From NCBI RefSeq assembly GCF_024399475.1, contig NZ_CP101620.1:310001-374000 (forward strand): 64,000 nucleotides of DNA. Reading direction: 5' to 3'. Numbering within the stretch: position 1 is the first letter of the stretch; each line of letters opens with the position of its first letter. The DNA comes from Allocoprobacillus halotolerans. Lineage in GTDB: Bacteria; Bacillota_I; Bacilli_A; Erysipelotrichales; Coprobacillaceae. Both the position numbers and the translations under genes were made by a program. Under the pieces are notes generated by a model. It was given only the letters and a program-made list of their open reading frames with translations, was not told the DNA's origin and did no database searches. Below, in pieces: positions 25,278 to 35,627 of this stretch.

Positions 25278-25733
25278 TTATTTATTTTTTTGCCTTTCTT
25301 CAATATCTGTAAGCATATCAATTCTGACTTGATGTCTGCCACCTTCGTACTCACCATTTAGCCATGCATCAACAATCATTTTGGCAAGTTCAATACCAAC
25401 AACTCTTGCCCCAAAAGCTAGCATATTGGTATTGTTGTGTTCTCTTGAAAGTTTTGCTGAATAGGGTTCACTACAAGTGACACAACGAATGCCATTGACT
25501 TTATTAGCGACTAGTGAAATCCCTACACCTGTTCCACAGATAACAATTCCTTTATCGACTTCACCACTAATCACTGCATTCGCCACGGCTTCCCCAGCAA
25601 CAGGATAATTAAATCTTTCTGTTGAATCCGTTCCAAAATTAATGACTTCATAACCATATTTTTCTTCAATGTATTGTTTGATCTGATTTTTATAGTCGAC
25701 TGCGACATGATCATTTCCAATTCCTATTTTCAT
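25278..25733 (-). CDS. rpiB: RpiB/LacAB-family sugar-phosphate isomerase
   Basis: 151 residues. MKIGIGNDHVAVDYKNQIK is the family start, ICGTGVGISLVANKVNGIR holds the active-site Cys and anion hole, and EHNNTNMLAFGARVVG is the third signature. RpiB interconverts ribose 5-phosphate and ribulose 5-phosphate; some members (AlsI) isomerise allose 6-phosphate to allulose 6-phosphate. Its place between a PTS IIB and a 6-phospho-beta-glucosidase, with a ribulose-phosphate epimerase homologue upstream, suggests a catabolic rather than central role. Confidence 0.88.
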   Translation of the reverse strand: MKIGIGNDHVAVDYKNQIKQYIEEKYGYEVINFGTDSTERFNYPVAGEAVANAVISGEVDKGIVICGTGVGISLVANKVNGIRCVTCSEPYSAKLSREHNNTNMLAFGARVVGIELAKMIVDAWLNGEYEGGRHQVRIDMLTDIEERQKNK

Positions 25734-25747
25734 TTTTCACACCACCT

Positions 25748-26047
25748 TTATTTTCCTGCTATTTTTAAAGCATGTTCTAAAACTTTTTCGCCGTTCATCA
25801 TACCATAATCTTGCATATTGATGACTTCTACTGGTTTACTTACATATTGTTTTTTCACTGCTGCCAATTGATAACGCACTTGTGGTCCTAATAAAATAAC
25901 ATCAGCCTGATTGCCATATTTTTCAATATCTCCCACAGGATGTGCTTCAATCTTCACATCAATTTGACGTTTCTTGGCGGCATCTTCCATACGTGTGACT
26001 AATAAACTGGTAGACATACCAGCTGCACAAACTAATAAAATACTCAT
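25748..26047 (-). CDS. PTS lactose/cellobiose-type IIB subunit
   Basis: 99 residues with the phosphorylation-site loop ILLVCAAGMSTSLLV (Cys7) typical of CelA/LicB-type IIB. It accepts phosphate from a IIA and passes it to sugar bound by IIC. No IIA or IIC is in this operon; the nearest IIC genes lie at 37629 and 44757, so the transporter is assembled from scattered genes. Short intergenic distances to rpe and rpiB show an operon. Confidence 0.92.
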   Translation of the reverse strand: MSILLVCAAGMSTSLLVTRMEDAAKKRQIDVKIEAHPVGDIEKYGNQADVILLGPQVRYQLAAVKKQYVSKPVEVINMQDYGMMNGEKVLEHALKIAGK

Positions 26048-26062
26048 TGCTTATTCCTCCTT

Positions 26063-26713
26063 TTATAGTGCTCTTAATTCTTGACAAATTTCTTGATAGC
26101 TTCTGCCTTTTCCAAATAAAGCACTTGTTCCTAAAATAAAACCATCAACTCCAATTTTTGATAATTTTTCAATTTTTTCAGGTGAACAAGCACCATCAAT
26201 CATAACCTTATAGCCATATTGATCTTTAAGCTTGCAGAATTGGCCAAATTTATGATCAACAAATGATAAATATTTTTGTCCAGCAAAACCTGGATTAACT
26301 GTCATCACCAAAACATAATCTACTAAACTTAATATATCTTTCACCGTTTCAAAAGATGTTCCTGGATTCACTGCAATTCCTGACTGTACTCCTGCATCTT
26401 TAATCATTTGTAATGTTCTAGTAATATGACTATCTGTTTCAGGATGCACATAAATAATCTTCACACCTATATCAGCAAACTTTTGAATATAGACACTTGG
26501 ATTCGTTACCATCAAATGAACATCACAAGGCTTTGAAGAAGCTTTGACAATATATTCAATATCCTGTAATCCCATTCCAAAGTTTGGCACAAAATTTCCA
26601 TCCATAACATCTAGATGAAAAATATCTATACCCCCTGCTTCTAAATCTTTCACTTCTTTTTCAAGATTTGCAAAATTTGCACACATCATACTTGGACATA
26701 ATAATTTTTCCAT
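26063..26713 (-). CDS. Ribulose-phosphate 3-epimerase family (AlsE-like)
   Basis: 216 residues of the TIM-barrel epimerase family: LLCPSMMCANFANLEKEV, metal-binding FHLDVMDGNFVPNFG, CDVHLMVTNP, YVLVMTVNPGFAGQ, and MIDGACSPEKI. The second-strand PSMMCAN and ADIGVKIIYVHPE are more like the allulose-6-phosphate epimerase (AlsE) branch than housekeeping Rpe. It would convert allulose 6-P to fructose 6-P, or ribulose 5-P to xylulose 5-P. First gene of the operon with IIB, rpiB and GH1, preceded by a cre-like palindrome. Confidence 0.8.
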   Translation of the reverse strand: MEKLLCPSMMCANFANLEKEVKDLEAGGIDIFHLDVMDGNFVPNFGMGLQDIEYIVKASSKPCDVHLMVTNPSVYIQKFADIGVKIIYVHPETDSHITRTLQMIKDAGVQSGIAVNPGTSFETVKDILSLVDYVLVMTVNPGFAGQKYLSFVDHKFGQFCKLKDQYGYKVMIDGACSPEKIEKLSKIGVDGFILGTSALFGKGRSYQEICQELRAL

Positions 26714-26726
26714 ATTTCCCTCCTAA

Positions 26727-26740
26727 AGTAAACGTTTACT
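26727..26740. promoter_or_regulatory. cre-like operator before the rpe operon
   Basis: Perfect palindrome AGTAAACGTTTACT, 14 bases before the rpe-like start; matches CcpA/LacI-family operators. Occupation would block the operon, and the LacI-family regulator at 29590 is another candidate to bind it. Confidence 0.7.
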
Positions 26741-26872
26741 CAAGCGTTAACAACTTCCCTTTTTGATAATTCTATTGTATAAGATTTGGGTAATCGTTTC
26801 CACATATTTTCATGTTACAATATGTGCCGTATGAAAAAAATATCTTTTCTCATCAACATATTCTTGATAAAA

Positions 26873-26892
26873 AAAGACATCAATTGATGTCT

Positions 26893-26894
<2 letters not shown>
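26873..26894 (-). terminator. Terminator after GH1 2
   Basis: AAAGACATCAATTGATGTCTTT palindrome with A-rich sequence before it (T-run on the minus strand). Confidence 0.85.
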
Positions 26895-28358
<1,464 letters not shown>

Positions 28359-28420
28359 TTTCTATTCCTCCTTTGTTTGCTTTTATTGTAAACAACTTTG
28401 TGACTTGTTTCGATACATGC

Positions 28421-28443
28421 TTGTGGCACACATTGTGCCACAA
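28421..28443. promoter_or_regulatory. Operator-like inverted repeat or terminator
   Basis: TTGTGGCACA-CAT-TGTGCCACAA, ten-bp perfect arms, 63 bp upstream of GH1 2 and just after the dehydrogenase gene; A7 on the + side. Part of the motif (TTGTGGCATA) recurs at 29488 before the lacI-type gene. Confidence 0.5.
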
Positions 28444-28474
28444 CAAAAAAAGATTCCTTCAAATCATGAAGAAA

Positions 28475-29431
28475 TCATTCTTGTATAAAACTATTTCTAA
28501 TCTGTTCCAAAAGAGAAATACAATCAATAGAATCTTGCAAACACATACGTGGACTTTCTAATAAATCATTTTCCAAACAATGATGAACTTCTTCAATTTC
28601 ACCAAAGAAATCATCATGAAGATAAGGTTTTTCTATCTGTTTTGTTATGCCATCATTGAAAATGATGGTCGCCTGTGTTGGACGGTAAAAAGGTTGTGCA
28701 AGAATTTTTCCTTTTGTGCCAATCACTTCTAAAATCGCATCTTTCTTTTCATCCAAAGCCATTTCCATAATCGCTTTCTGTCCATTTTCAAAAGTCACAA
28801 TCACTTTTTCATGGCTATCTACATCATATTGAAATTGAACCTGTGATGTCACACTTTTTACAGGTGAATGAATATAATCAAGGGTACTGGCAATATTATA
28901 GCTTCCCACATCATTTAAAATACCACCTTGACTTACATCAAATAAATAATGTCCAGCAAGATAATCACTGCAATAACAAAAACGTGTTTCCACACTGATT
29001 AAATCTCCAATATCCTTATTTTCAATACATGCTTTGATGTCTTGAATCAATGGAATAAAACGTGTTTTCATCGCTTCCATAAAAAACGTTTGATTTTTAA
29101 GTGCCGTCTGTTTTAAATCTTCCATCTGCCAGGTATACAAAGTTGCTGGTTTTTCACATAAAACCGCTTTATGATATTGTAAAGCTTTCTTTGCCCAACG
29201 ATAATGATCTTGATGACGCATAGCAATATACACAGCATCAACATGCTCATCTTTTAATAAATCTTCATAATCATGATAAACAACAACATCTGGATGAGTA
29301 CTTTGAAAAAGTTCACATTTTTGTGGTGTATAAGATGCACCCGCATACAAAAGACCTCTTTCACTTTTTTCTAAACTTTTGATAAAACGTTTTGCGATAT
29401 TTCCAATGCCTAAAATTCCCCAACGAATCAT
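28475..29431 (-). CDS. Gfo/Idh/MocA-family oxidoreductase
   Basis: 318 residues from ATG 29431, which follows GGAGGTGCTATTT. IRWGILGIGNIAKRFIKSL (dinucleotide), AVLCEKPATLYTWQ (EKP) and GGILNDVGSYNIASTLDYI are the family motifs. Compared with typical members the protein is complete. Substrate unknown; transcribed toward GH1 2 and divergent from the LacI regulator, so it may belong to the same regulon. Confidence 0.87.
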   Translation of the reverse strand: MIRWGILGIGNIAKRFIKSLEKSERGLLYAGASYTPQKCELFQSTHPDVVVYHDYEDLLKDEHVDAVYIAMRHQDHYRWAKKALQYHKAVLCEKPATLYTWQMEDLKQTALKNQTFFMEAMKTRFIPLIQDIKACIENKDIGDLISVETRFCYCSDYLAGHYLFDVSQGGILNDVGSYNIASTLDYIHSPVKSVTSQVQFQYDVDSHEKVIVTFENGQKAIMEMALDEKKDAILEVIGTKGKILAQPFYRPTQATIIFNDGITKQIEKPYLHDDFFGEIEEVHHCLENDLLESPRMCLQDSIDCISLLEQIRNSFIQE

Positions 29432-29589
29432 AAATAGCACCTCCTTACCCTATTATACTGATTTTTTTATGTTTCTTCTATATGAAATTGTGGCATATTT
29501 TATGACTCAAGAATATTGTTTCACAAATTGTAATTTTTCTATGAAAATTAGCAAAAAGCATATATAATAAAAAAGGGAGTTGACATTTT

Positions 29590-30612
29590 ATGGATAAAAA
29601 GAAAAGTTTATCAATTAAAGAAATTGCAAAATTAGCAAACGTGTCTGTAGCGACAGTATCACGTGTGATTAATAATAATGGTCGTTTTTCTGAGGAAACA
29701 AGAATTAGAGTTCAAAAAATCATTGATCAATATGGCTATCGTACCAATATGGCAGCCAAAAGTTTAAGAATGGCAAAATCAAAAACTGTTGGTATTATTG
29801 TGCCAAATATTAATAATGAATGGTTTTCATTATTAGTTCTAGAAATTGAAAAATATTTCTTTGAAAAGAATTACTCTGTTTTTATATGCAATACTTCACA
29901 AACTGAAGCAAAGGAAATTGCTTATTTTCAATCTTTAGATTCTAAAATGGTTGATGGTATCATGTGTATTTCAGGCAGTGAAGAATTACCAACTGGTATT
30001 ATGACAAGAGATATTCCGATTGTCTGTATTGATAGAAAGCCAAAGAATCATCATAATGTTTATTATGTTGAATCTAATCATTATAGTGGTGGTTATCTAG
30101 CAACTGAAGAATTGATTAAGAAAGGTTGTAAAAGAATTGCAATTGTTTCCCGTAACAAATCTTTGTCCGTCAATCAACAACGTTTAGAAGGCTATCGTCA
30201 GGCATTAAAAGACTATGGATTAGAAGCTTATGATGAATTACAGATTCTTCTTGATGTTTCATCACCTAACTATGATGGCACAAAACACGCTGTTGAAAAA
30301 CTTGTTCAATCCAATATTCCTTTTGATGGTGTCTTTGCGACAAATGATTGGCGTGCCTATGGAGTTGTCGTGGCTTTAACGGAAAATCATATTCGTGTTC
30401 CACAAGATGTGAAAGTCATTGGTTTTGACGATATCCCTATTTCTTATGCCTGTCATCCATCTTTATCTACCATTCATCAAAACACAAAACTATTAGCGCA
30501 AAAAGCTTCTGGTTTGTTGTTGTCATTGATGAACGGTGAAAATCCCGTGGATAATGAAAAGCATTATATTTTGCCAGTAGAATTGATTCAAAGAGATTCT
30601 ACGCAAATATAA
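29590..30612 (+). CDS. LacI-family transcriptional regulator
   Basis: 340 residues. The N-terminal helix-turn-helix and hinge SIKEIAKLANVSVATVSRVI are textbook LacI. The ligand-binding domain shows VGIIVPNINNEWFSLLV, AYGVVVALTENHIRVPQDVK and GFDDIPISYACHPSL. It probably represses the neighbouring dehydrogenase, GH1 2 or the rpe operon, whose promoters carry palindromes of the right kind. A role as CcpA is less likely because the protein is locally placed and diverges at the hinge. Confidence 0.92.
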   Translation: MDKKKSLSIKEIAKLANVSVATVSRVINNNGRFSEETRIRVQKIIDQYGYRTNMAAKSLRMAKSKTVGIIVPNINNEWFSLLVLEIEKYFFEKNYSVFICNTSQTEAKEIAYFQSLDSKMVDGIMCISGSEELPTGIMTRDIPIVCIDRKPKNHHNVYYVESNHYSGGYLATEELIKKGCKRIAIVSRNKSLSVNQQRLEGYRQALKDYGLEAYDELQILLDVSSPNYDGTKHAVEKLVQSNIPFDGVFATNDWRAYGVVVALTENHIRVPQDVKVIGFDDIPISYACHPSLSTIHQNTKLLAQKASGLLLSLMNGENPVDNEKHYILPVELIQRDSTQI

Positions 30613-30619
30613 TGCTTTT

Positions 30620-30976
30620 TTATAATGATTTATTCATTTGATAATATCGCCAACTATCTCGACATACATAAATGAAAAGAAATAACAAAATAGCTCTATA
30701 ATATAAAGACTGTAAACAAACGAATGAAACAACCATTATCAAACATAAACAAATCATAACTTTTTTGATTTTAAGATGCGGTAAATAGATTTCTTTAAAC
30801 ATTTGCCAGACTTCTAAAAGAACTGTAAAACAAGCAGCTAAAACTAAACAATAAATCAAACTTTTTTGAAAATAAGGCAAATAGCTTGTATATAAATATC
30901 CCTGTCCTAAAAGATTTCTCATCAATACAAGATAGATAAAGCTGATACCGTAATGAAGCCCAATACGCTCTTTCAT
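30620..30976 (-). CDS. DUF3021-like membrane protein
   Basis: 118 residues with four predicted membrane segments (about 10-25, 38-58, 75-88, 91-105). Small four-helix proteins in this position, overlapping by four bases with a LytTR regulator, are usually DUF3021 and modulate that regulator. Last gene of a three-gene operon. Confidence 0.6.
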   Translation of the reverse strand: MKERIGLHYGISFIYLVLMRNLLGQGYLYTSYLPYFQKSLIYCLVLAACFTVLLEVWQMFKEIYLPHLKIKKVMICLCLIMVVSFVCLQSLYYRAILLFLFIYVCRDSWRYYQMNKSL

Positions 30977-31479
30977 AAACTATTCCTCCTTAACTTTTCC
31001 ATAAAACTTTTCACATAATAACGTGTCAACAAGAGTTTGTTTTGGTTTTTTAAAACGAGAATATATCTTCTTTGAACTTCTGGTATGATACTTTCGATTT
31101 TATGAATATTGACAAGAGTTGATTTATTAATTCTCACAAACCCATAAGGATTAAGTTTTTCCTCTAATTCGTAAAGTTTTTGATGAATCTGATATTGTTG
31201 ATTATCACTATGCAAAAAAGCTTCCTGTGAATAACCTTCGATATAATCAATCTGATGAGGTAACAGCTGGTATTGTTGATATCCATTAAAACAAAGCAAA
31301 TATTTTTGATACAGACTCTGTAAATAGAAAATCAAATCTTCAATATGTTCCATTGAAAAATAATAACACATACTTTCATAATCAAAACCTTTTTCAACAA
31401 TCACAATATCTAATTGTTGATATTCTCTTAACATTGATCTTAAAGAATCAAGATGATGGAGTGCACATATGATTTTCAT
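30973..31479 (-). CDS. LytTR-domain regulator
   Basis: 168 residues. No receiver domain; the C-terminal ~100 residues are a LytTR DNA-binding domain (IDYIEGYSQEAFLHSDNQQY, FVRINKSTLVNIHKIESI, VLKNQNKLLLTRYYVKSF). Stand-alone LytTR proteins are commonly held inactive by a neighbouring membrane protein. Start and stop overlap both neighbours by four bases. Confidence 0.85.
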   Translation of the reverse strand: MKIICALHHLDSLRSMLREYQQLDIVIVEKGFDYESMCYYFSMEHIEDLIFYLQSLYQKYLLCFNGYQQYQLLPHQIDYIEGYSQEAFLHSDNQQYQIHQKLYELEEKLNPYGFVRINKSTLVNIHKIESIIPEVQRRYILVLKNQNKLLLTRYYVKSFMEKLRRNSL

Positions 31480-32855
31480 AAGACTTCCTCCAATTCACAG
31501 ATGAAAGAATCAATAACCTCATAATTTTCATCACGCAATTCTATTTTGATTTTTGATAAGCGTTGTAGAGGCTGATAAATGGAACGTTTAACCACCCAAC
31601 AATTATATTCATCCTGCCCCTCATATTTATCATATGACAAAACAATATTTTCTTTTTGATTATCATCAATGATATAAATCAATATATTAGCAACCTGATC
31701 ATAAGACTGTTTCACTTCAATTTGCGGTGCTCTCGTAATCACATGCATATCATACTGAAAATTTTCAATACAAATCTTTTCATCTTCATAACGATAAGTA
31801 TGAGATACAACCGTTTCTAATCTTGTTTGATCTTGATAATAACATGCTCCTTTATCATTATAAAGTTTCAATACAAAATCCAATGTCTGATTATAATCTT
31901 GAACATTATAAAGGTCTTCATAACTCGTACCTTCAACATAACCACCAATATAACCATCAAACGGTGTTGTTTCATTATCTTCATATTCATTTTCAATAAA
32001 CTTTCCTTTGAAAGATAGAATTTTTTGATCTCCGTTAACAATCTGATATTGCACTTGATCTAAATCTTCATATAAATTTTGTTTCATATAGATTTCAATA
32101 GGTGAGTAAGCGGTCGTTTCATCTTTTGAAGGTAAACTACTTTTTGTTTCTTTATGATAGCCTAAAGGCAAAACTTTATAATCTTGTTCGTTGACCTTTA
32201 AAAAATGGGTTTCTTCTAAGATAACTTCCTGTTGAATTGTTTCAGTAAAACCATCTTGTATAAAAATAATACCCACAAGACTGACGACTGAAAGAAGTAT
32301 AAGAATTGTTTTTTGATGGAAAGAATATGAGAATGATTGAACATGAACTTCAAGATAATCTTCTTCTAAATATTGATTGATACGTATCATATGATACAAA
32401 ACAATAATCAAATAGATTTCTAGTAGAATGAATAAAATAATCATCAGAATCAAAAGAAATTCTGCTTGGGTTATGACCATCAGTCGACTTAAAAAGATTA
32501 TCATAGCAAAAATAATCAAATATATACGATAATTCTTATGGTATTTTTGAATAGCTGGATAATTTATAGCAATACGTTCAATACCAATAAATGTGAACAC
32601 TAAAGCTATAAAAAATACATAGTCTATTAAAAAAATGAATAATTGAAAGATGTCCATTATCAAAATAATCAACCATAATCCAAGTGATACCAATAATTCT
32701 CGTGATTTCACTTTTCTTAAAACAATCATCATTCCCACAATAATAACCATTACTGATAAAGCCATTGGAAAAAGTTCTATGTCATTTCTTGTTAATGAAA
32801 TCCCTAAAAGTAACCAAAGTCCTAAAGCTATGATACCAATTCCCATATTGTTCAC
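31476..32855 (-). CDS. Large membrane protein, unknown, in LytTR operon
   Basis: 459 residues. Eight or so hydrophobic segments in the first ~220 residues (including IIALGLWLLLGISL and TILILLSVVSLVGIIFI), then an extracytoplasmic ~240-residue beta-rich domain with many acidic residues (for example YKVLPLGYHKETKSSLPSKD). I do not recognise the family. First gene in an operon with a LytTR regulator and a DUF3021-like protein, so it may be a sensor or transporter that they control. Confidence 0.65.
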   Translation of the reverse strand: MNNMGIGIIALGLWLLLGISLTRNDIELFPMALSVMVIIVGMMIVLRKVKSRELLVSLGLWLIILIMDIFQLFIFLIDYVFFIALVFTFIGIERIAINYPAIQKYHKNYRIYLIIFAMIIFLSRLMVITQAEFLLILMIILFILLEIYLIIVLYHMIRINQYLEEDYLEVHVQSFSYSFHQKTILILLSVVSLVGIIFIQDGFTETIQQEVILEETHFLKVNEQDYKVLPLGYHKETKSSLPSKDETTAYSPIEIYMKQNLYEDLDQVQYQIVNGDQKILSFKGKFIENEYEDNETTPFDGYIGGYVEGTSYEDLYNVQDYNQTLDFVLKLYNDKGACYYQDQTRLETVVSHTYRYEDEKICIENFQYDMHVITRAPQIEVKQSYDQVANILIYIIDDNQKENIVLSYDKYEGQDEYNCWVVKRSIYQPLQRLSKIKIELRDENYEVIDSFICELEEVL

Positions 32856-33030
32856 CTCTTTTTACTTATGATTATACATGATTATGTGAAAAAATGGTTA
32901 AATATCCTCTTACATAGCCAAAAACATTGCTATCTTGCCTCAAATTAATATTTTTTTGATATATATTTACCATTTCAAACACATACCGTGCGTTTATTAT
33001 GCGTTTTTCTGTTTATTTTCATTGAAATAT
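32856..33030. other. Promoter region of the LytTR operon
   Basis: About 175 bp, very AT-rich; no hairpin or gene seen apart from the terminator at its right end. Must hold the promoter of the 459-residue membrane protein. Confidence 0.35.
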
Positions 33031-33036
33031 GAAAAA

Positions 33037-33054
33037 ACGCCTGATTAAAGGCGT
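33037..33054 (-). terminator. Terminator of the epimerase gene
   Basis: ACGCCT-GATTAA-AGGCGT with A6 on the + side (T-run for the minus transcript). Confidence 0.85.
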
Positions 33055-34085
33055 CCACTTTTCTTTAATTGTCCACAAAAATCCTGATATGCCTGAATGA
33101 CATAGTCACACCATTCATCAAATTGTTCATCTTTGACTTTCTTTTCAGGATGTGTATCCATATATTCAAGATATATTTTTAATCCTTCTTCAATCATAAT
33201 ATGGTTTTGAAAGTCAGGAATATCTTTTTGCATCTTAGACATATCAAATAAACATGAATACTGTTTATCACCTAAAATAGAAGATTCAATATCATAAATC
33301 TCTGACATAGCTAAGGTATCACTGGCAATATGAATAATTTGTGGTTGTTTATTCAATAAAGCATATAATGTATGATAAATCATATCCCAATTGACAATGA
33401 CAGGATTAATATTGTGATATGCTTGTCCAATTGTTTTTTCATTATTAATCAATTGAACAAAATTATAAGCAAAATCTTGGGTATGAGTACAATGCCATGT
33501 ACTTTTTCCATCAACATGAACAATCACAGGCTTATCATTTAAAATACGGTCAACAACACTCCAACAGCTTTTTCCTTTCACACTTAATGGAATACGGTCA
33601 TAACCATAAGTTTGTGAAGGACGGACAATTGTAATTGGAAAACCAAATTCTTCATAAGCCTTTAAAAAGATTTGTTCACATCTTGTTTTATCACGTCCAT
33701 ATTGAGAAAAACAGTTATCTTGTTCATGGGATTCATGAATCATCACAGCATTTTCATGGTTATATGTGACAACTGTTGAAATAAAGATATATTGTTGAAT
33801 CTTTCCTTTGAATAATTGAATTTGTTCAATGGCTTCTTCAGGTTTAAAAATAATAAAATTACAAACCACATCAAAAGTATATTCACTTAATAAAGATTCC
33901 ATTTTTTCAACATCATGGAAATCACAAATCAATGGCTTTGCCCCTAAAGGCAAAGGTTTATGACCTCGATTTAAGACATATAAATCAATATTTTCATCTT
34001 GACTTAATGTTTCACATATCGGTGTTGAAATCGTTCCTGTCCCTCCTATCAATAATACTTTTAAAGGTTTTTGTGTTATAATCAT
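33045..34085 (-). CDS. NAD-dependent epimerase/dehydratase family protein
   Basis: 346 residues from ATG 34085 (GGAG nine bases upstream). Extended SDR: LKVLLIGGTGTISTPICETL is the NAD-binding glycine motif, and SQYGRDKTRCEQIF holds the catalytic Tyr-x-x-x-Lys. C-terminal DKQYSCLFDMSKMQKDIPDF resembles the NDP-sugar epimerase/reductase branch. The substrate is unknown. It lies between the LytTR operon and a GH1 gene on the same strand, but with ~90 bp to the latter. Confidence 0.8.
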   Translation of the reverse strand: MIITQKPLKVLLIGGTGTISTPICETLSQDENIDLYVLNRGHKPLPLGAKPLICDFHDVEKMESLLSEYTFDVVCNFIIFKPEEAIEQIQLFKGKIQQYIFISTVVTYNHENAVMIHESHEQDNCFSQYGRDKTRCEQIFLKAYEEFGFPITIVRPSQTYGYDRIPLSVKGKSCWSVVDRILNDKPVIVHVDGKSTWHCTHTQDFAYNFVQLINNEKTIGQAYHNINPVIVNWDMIYHTLYALLNKQPQIIHIASDTLAMSEIYDIESSILGDKQYSCLFDMSKMQKDIPDFQNHIMIEEGLKIYLEYMDTHPEKKVKDEQFDEWCDYVIQAYQDFCGQLKKSGRL

Positions 34086-34188
34086 CTCTTCCATCTCCAT
34101 CTATTTATATAATATGATTATATCAATAAAATGAATATTTGAAAATCATTTTCCTATCCTCTCATTTATCATTTTTTATTCAACAGGC

Positions 34189-35616
34189 TTAATAATCAAT
34201 ATCATTATTCAAATCTTCACTATGTGTTTGAATCACTTTTTGATACCAGTAAAATGATTTTTTACGATAACGTTTTAAATCTAATAAATCTTTAAAATCA
34301 CGATTGACATAAACAAAGCCATATCTTTTTCTGATTTCTTTATGACTGCTTAAAAAATCAATAGGACTCCAAGCTAAATACCCCATCAAATCAACACCAT
34401 CATGTAAAACAGCACGTTTAATACTTGTGATATGTTTTTGATAATAAGCAATACGTTCATCATCAATAACTTTGCCATCTTTTAACTGCTCATCAATACC
34501 AATTCCATTTTCTACAATAAATAATGGTTTATGATAACGATGATAAAAATCAATTAAAGAATATCGTAGTCCTTCACTATCAATTTGCCAACCCCATTCA
34601 TTGGAAGGATAGTATGGATTTTTTAAACCTCGCTTATCAAATAAAATGGCATTTTCTAATGCAATAAGATCATCTATATCATCATAAGAACCTTGGACAC
34701 TGCTGCGATAATAAGAAAAAGAAAGATAATCAAGTTTTTGAGCAGAAGAAGCAATCATGGCTTGTTCCTGTTCATTAAAATCAATGACAATATCTCTTTG
34801 TTTCATAAAATGAATAAAGTATTCAGGAAGTTTTCCACTTGTCATTATATCAAATGGTAAATAATTATGCATTTTGTTTTTAAAATCAGCCGCAATAATA
34901 TCCTGACTCTGACATGTGAGTGGATAGAATGGCGCATGTCCAATCATACCACCGACTTGTGCTTGAGGATCAATACGTTTAATCACATCAACAGCTCTCG
35001 CATGAGCGATTTGAACATTGATGGTCAGTTGACTAAACAGTTCTTCTTGACTCATATCATCTGGTTTATAAACCCCTGCCACTAAATCTGGCATATATGG
35101 AGCAAGATTAATTTCATTATAAGTAATATAATATTTGACTTTTCCTTTAAATCTTTCCACAATGCTTTCGACATGTCGGGCAAAAAATTCAATTACCTGT
35201 TTATTTAGAAAACCATTATATTCTCTAAGTAAATGGTCTGGCATATCAAAATGCACCAATGATACAACCGGTTCAATGCCTTTTTCTAAAAGATAATCAA
35301 TCATATCTTCATAATAATCTAATCCAGCAAGATTAGGCTGTTCTTCATCCCCTAATGGATGAATTCTTGACCAGACCACTGAAAAGCGATAAGCTTTAAA
35401 GCCCATCTCAGCCATCAAATCAATATCTTCTTTATAATGATGATAGTGATCTGTTGCTACTGCTGTATCACAGAACATGGGAGCGATACCTGGTTCTGGT
35501 GTCACAACTAGAGTATCATAAACATTTAGTCCTTTGCCATCTTCTAAATAACCTCCTTCAGCTTGGACATTGCTTAAAGCGCCACCCCATAAAAAATCTT
35601 TTTTCAATTGACTCAT
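34189..35616 (-). CDS. GH1 6-phospho-beta-glucosidase 3
   Basis: 475 residues, intact; ATG 35616 after GAGGGATGAG. FLWGGALSNVQAEGGYLEDG, acid/base YITYNEINLAP, nucleophile [14 protein letters not shown], and phosphate-binding DFLSSHKEIRKRYGFVYVN. Located 12 bases after manA and on the same strand, so the two are likely co-transcribed. Confidence 0.95.
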   Translation of the reverse strand: MSQLKKDFLWGGALSNVQAEGGYLEDGKGLNVYDTLVVTPEPGIAPMFCDTAVATDHYHHYKEDIDLMAEMGFKAYRFSVVWSRIHPLGDEEQPNLAGLDYYEDMIDYLLEKGIEPVVSLVHFDMPDHLLREYNGFLNKQVIEFFARHVESIVERFKGKVKYYITYNEINLAPYMPDLVAGVYKPDDMSQEELFSQLTINVQIAHARAVDVIKRIDPQAQVGGMIGHAPFYPLTCQSQDIIAADFKNKMHNYLPFDIMTSGKLPEYFIHFMKQRDIVIDFNEQEQAMIASSAQKLDYLSFSYYRSSVQGSYDDIDDLIALENAILFDKRGLKNPYYPSNEWGWQIDSEGLRYSLIDFYHRYHKPLFIVENGIGIDEQLKDGKVIDDERIAYYQKHITSIKRAVLHDGVDLMGYLAWSPIDFLSSHKEIRKRYGFVYVNRDFKDLLDLKRYRKKSFYWYQKVIQTHSEDLNNDIDY

Positions 35617-35627
35617 TTTCTCATCCC

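Noticed and set aside
29590-30612. LacI-family gene as the global regulator CcpA
   Set aside because: It is placed among local sugar genes and has no feature specific for HPr-Ser-P binding that I can identify; kept as a local regulator.
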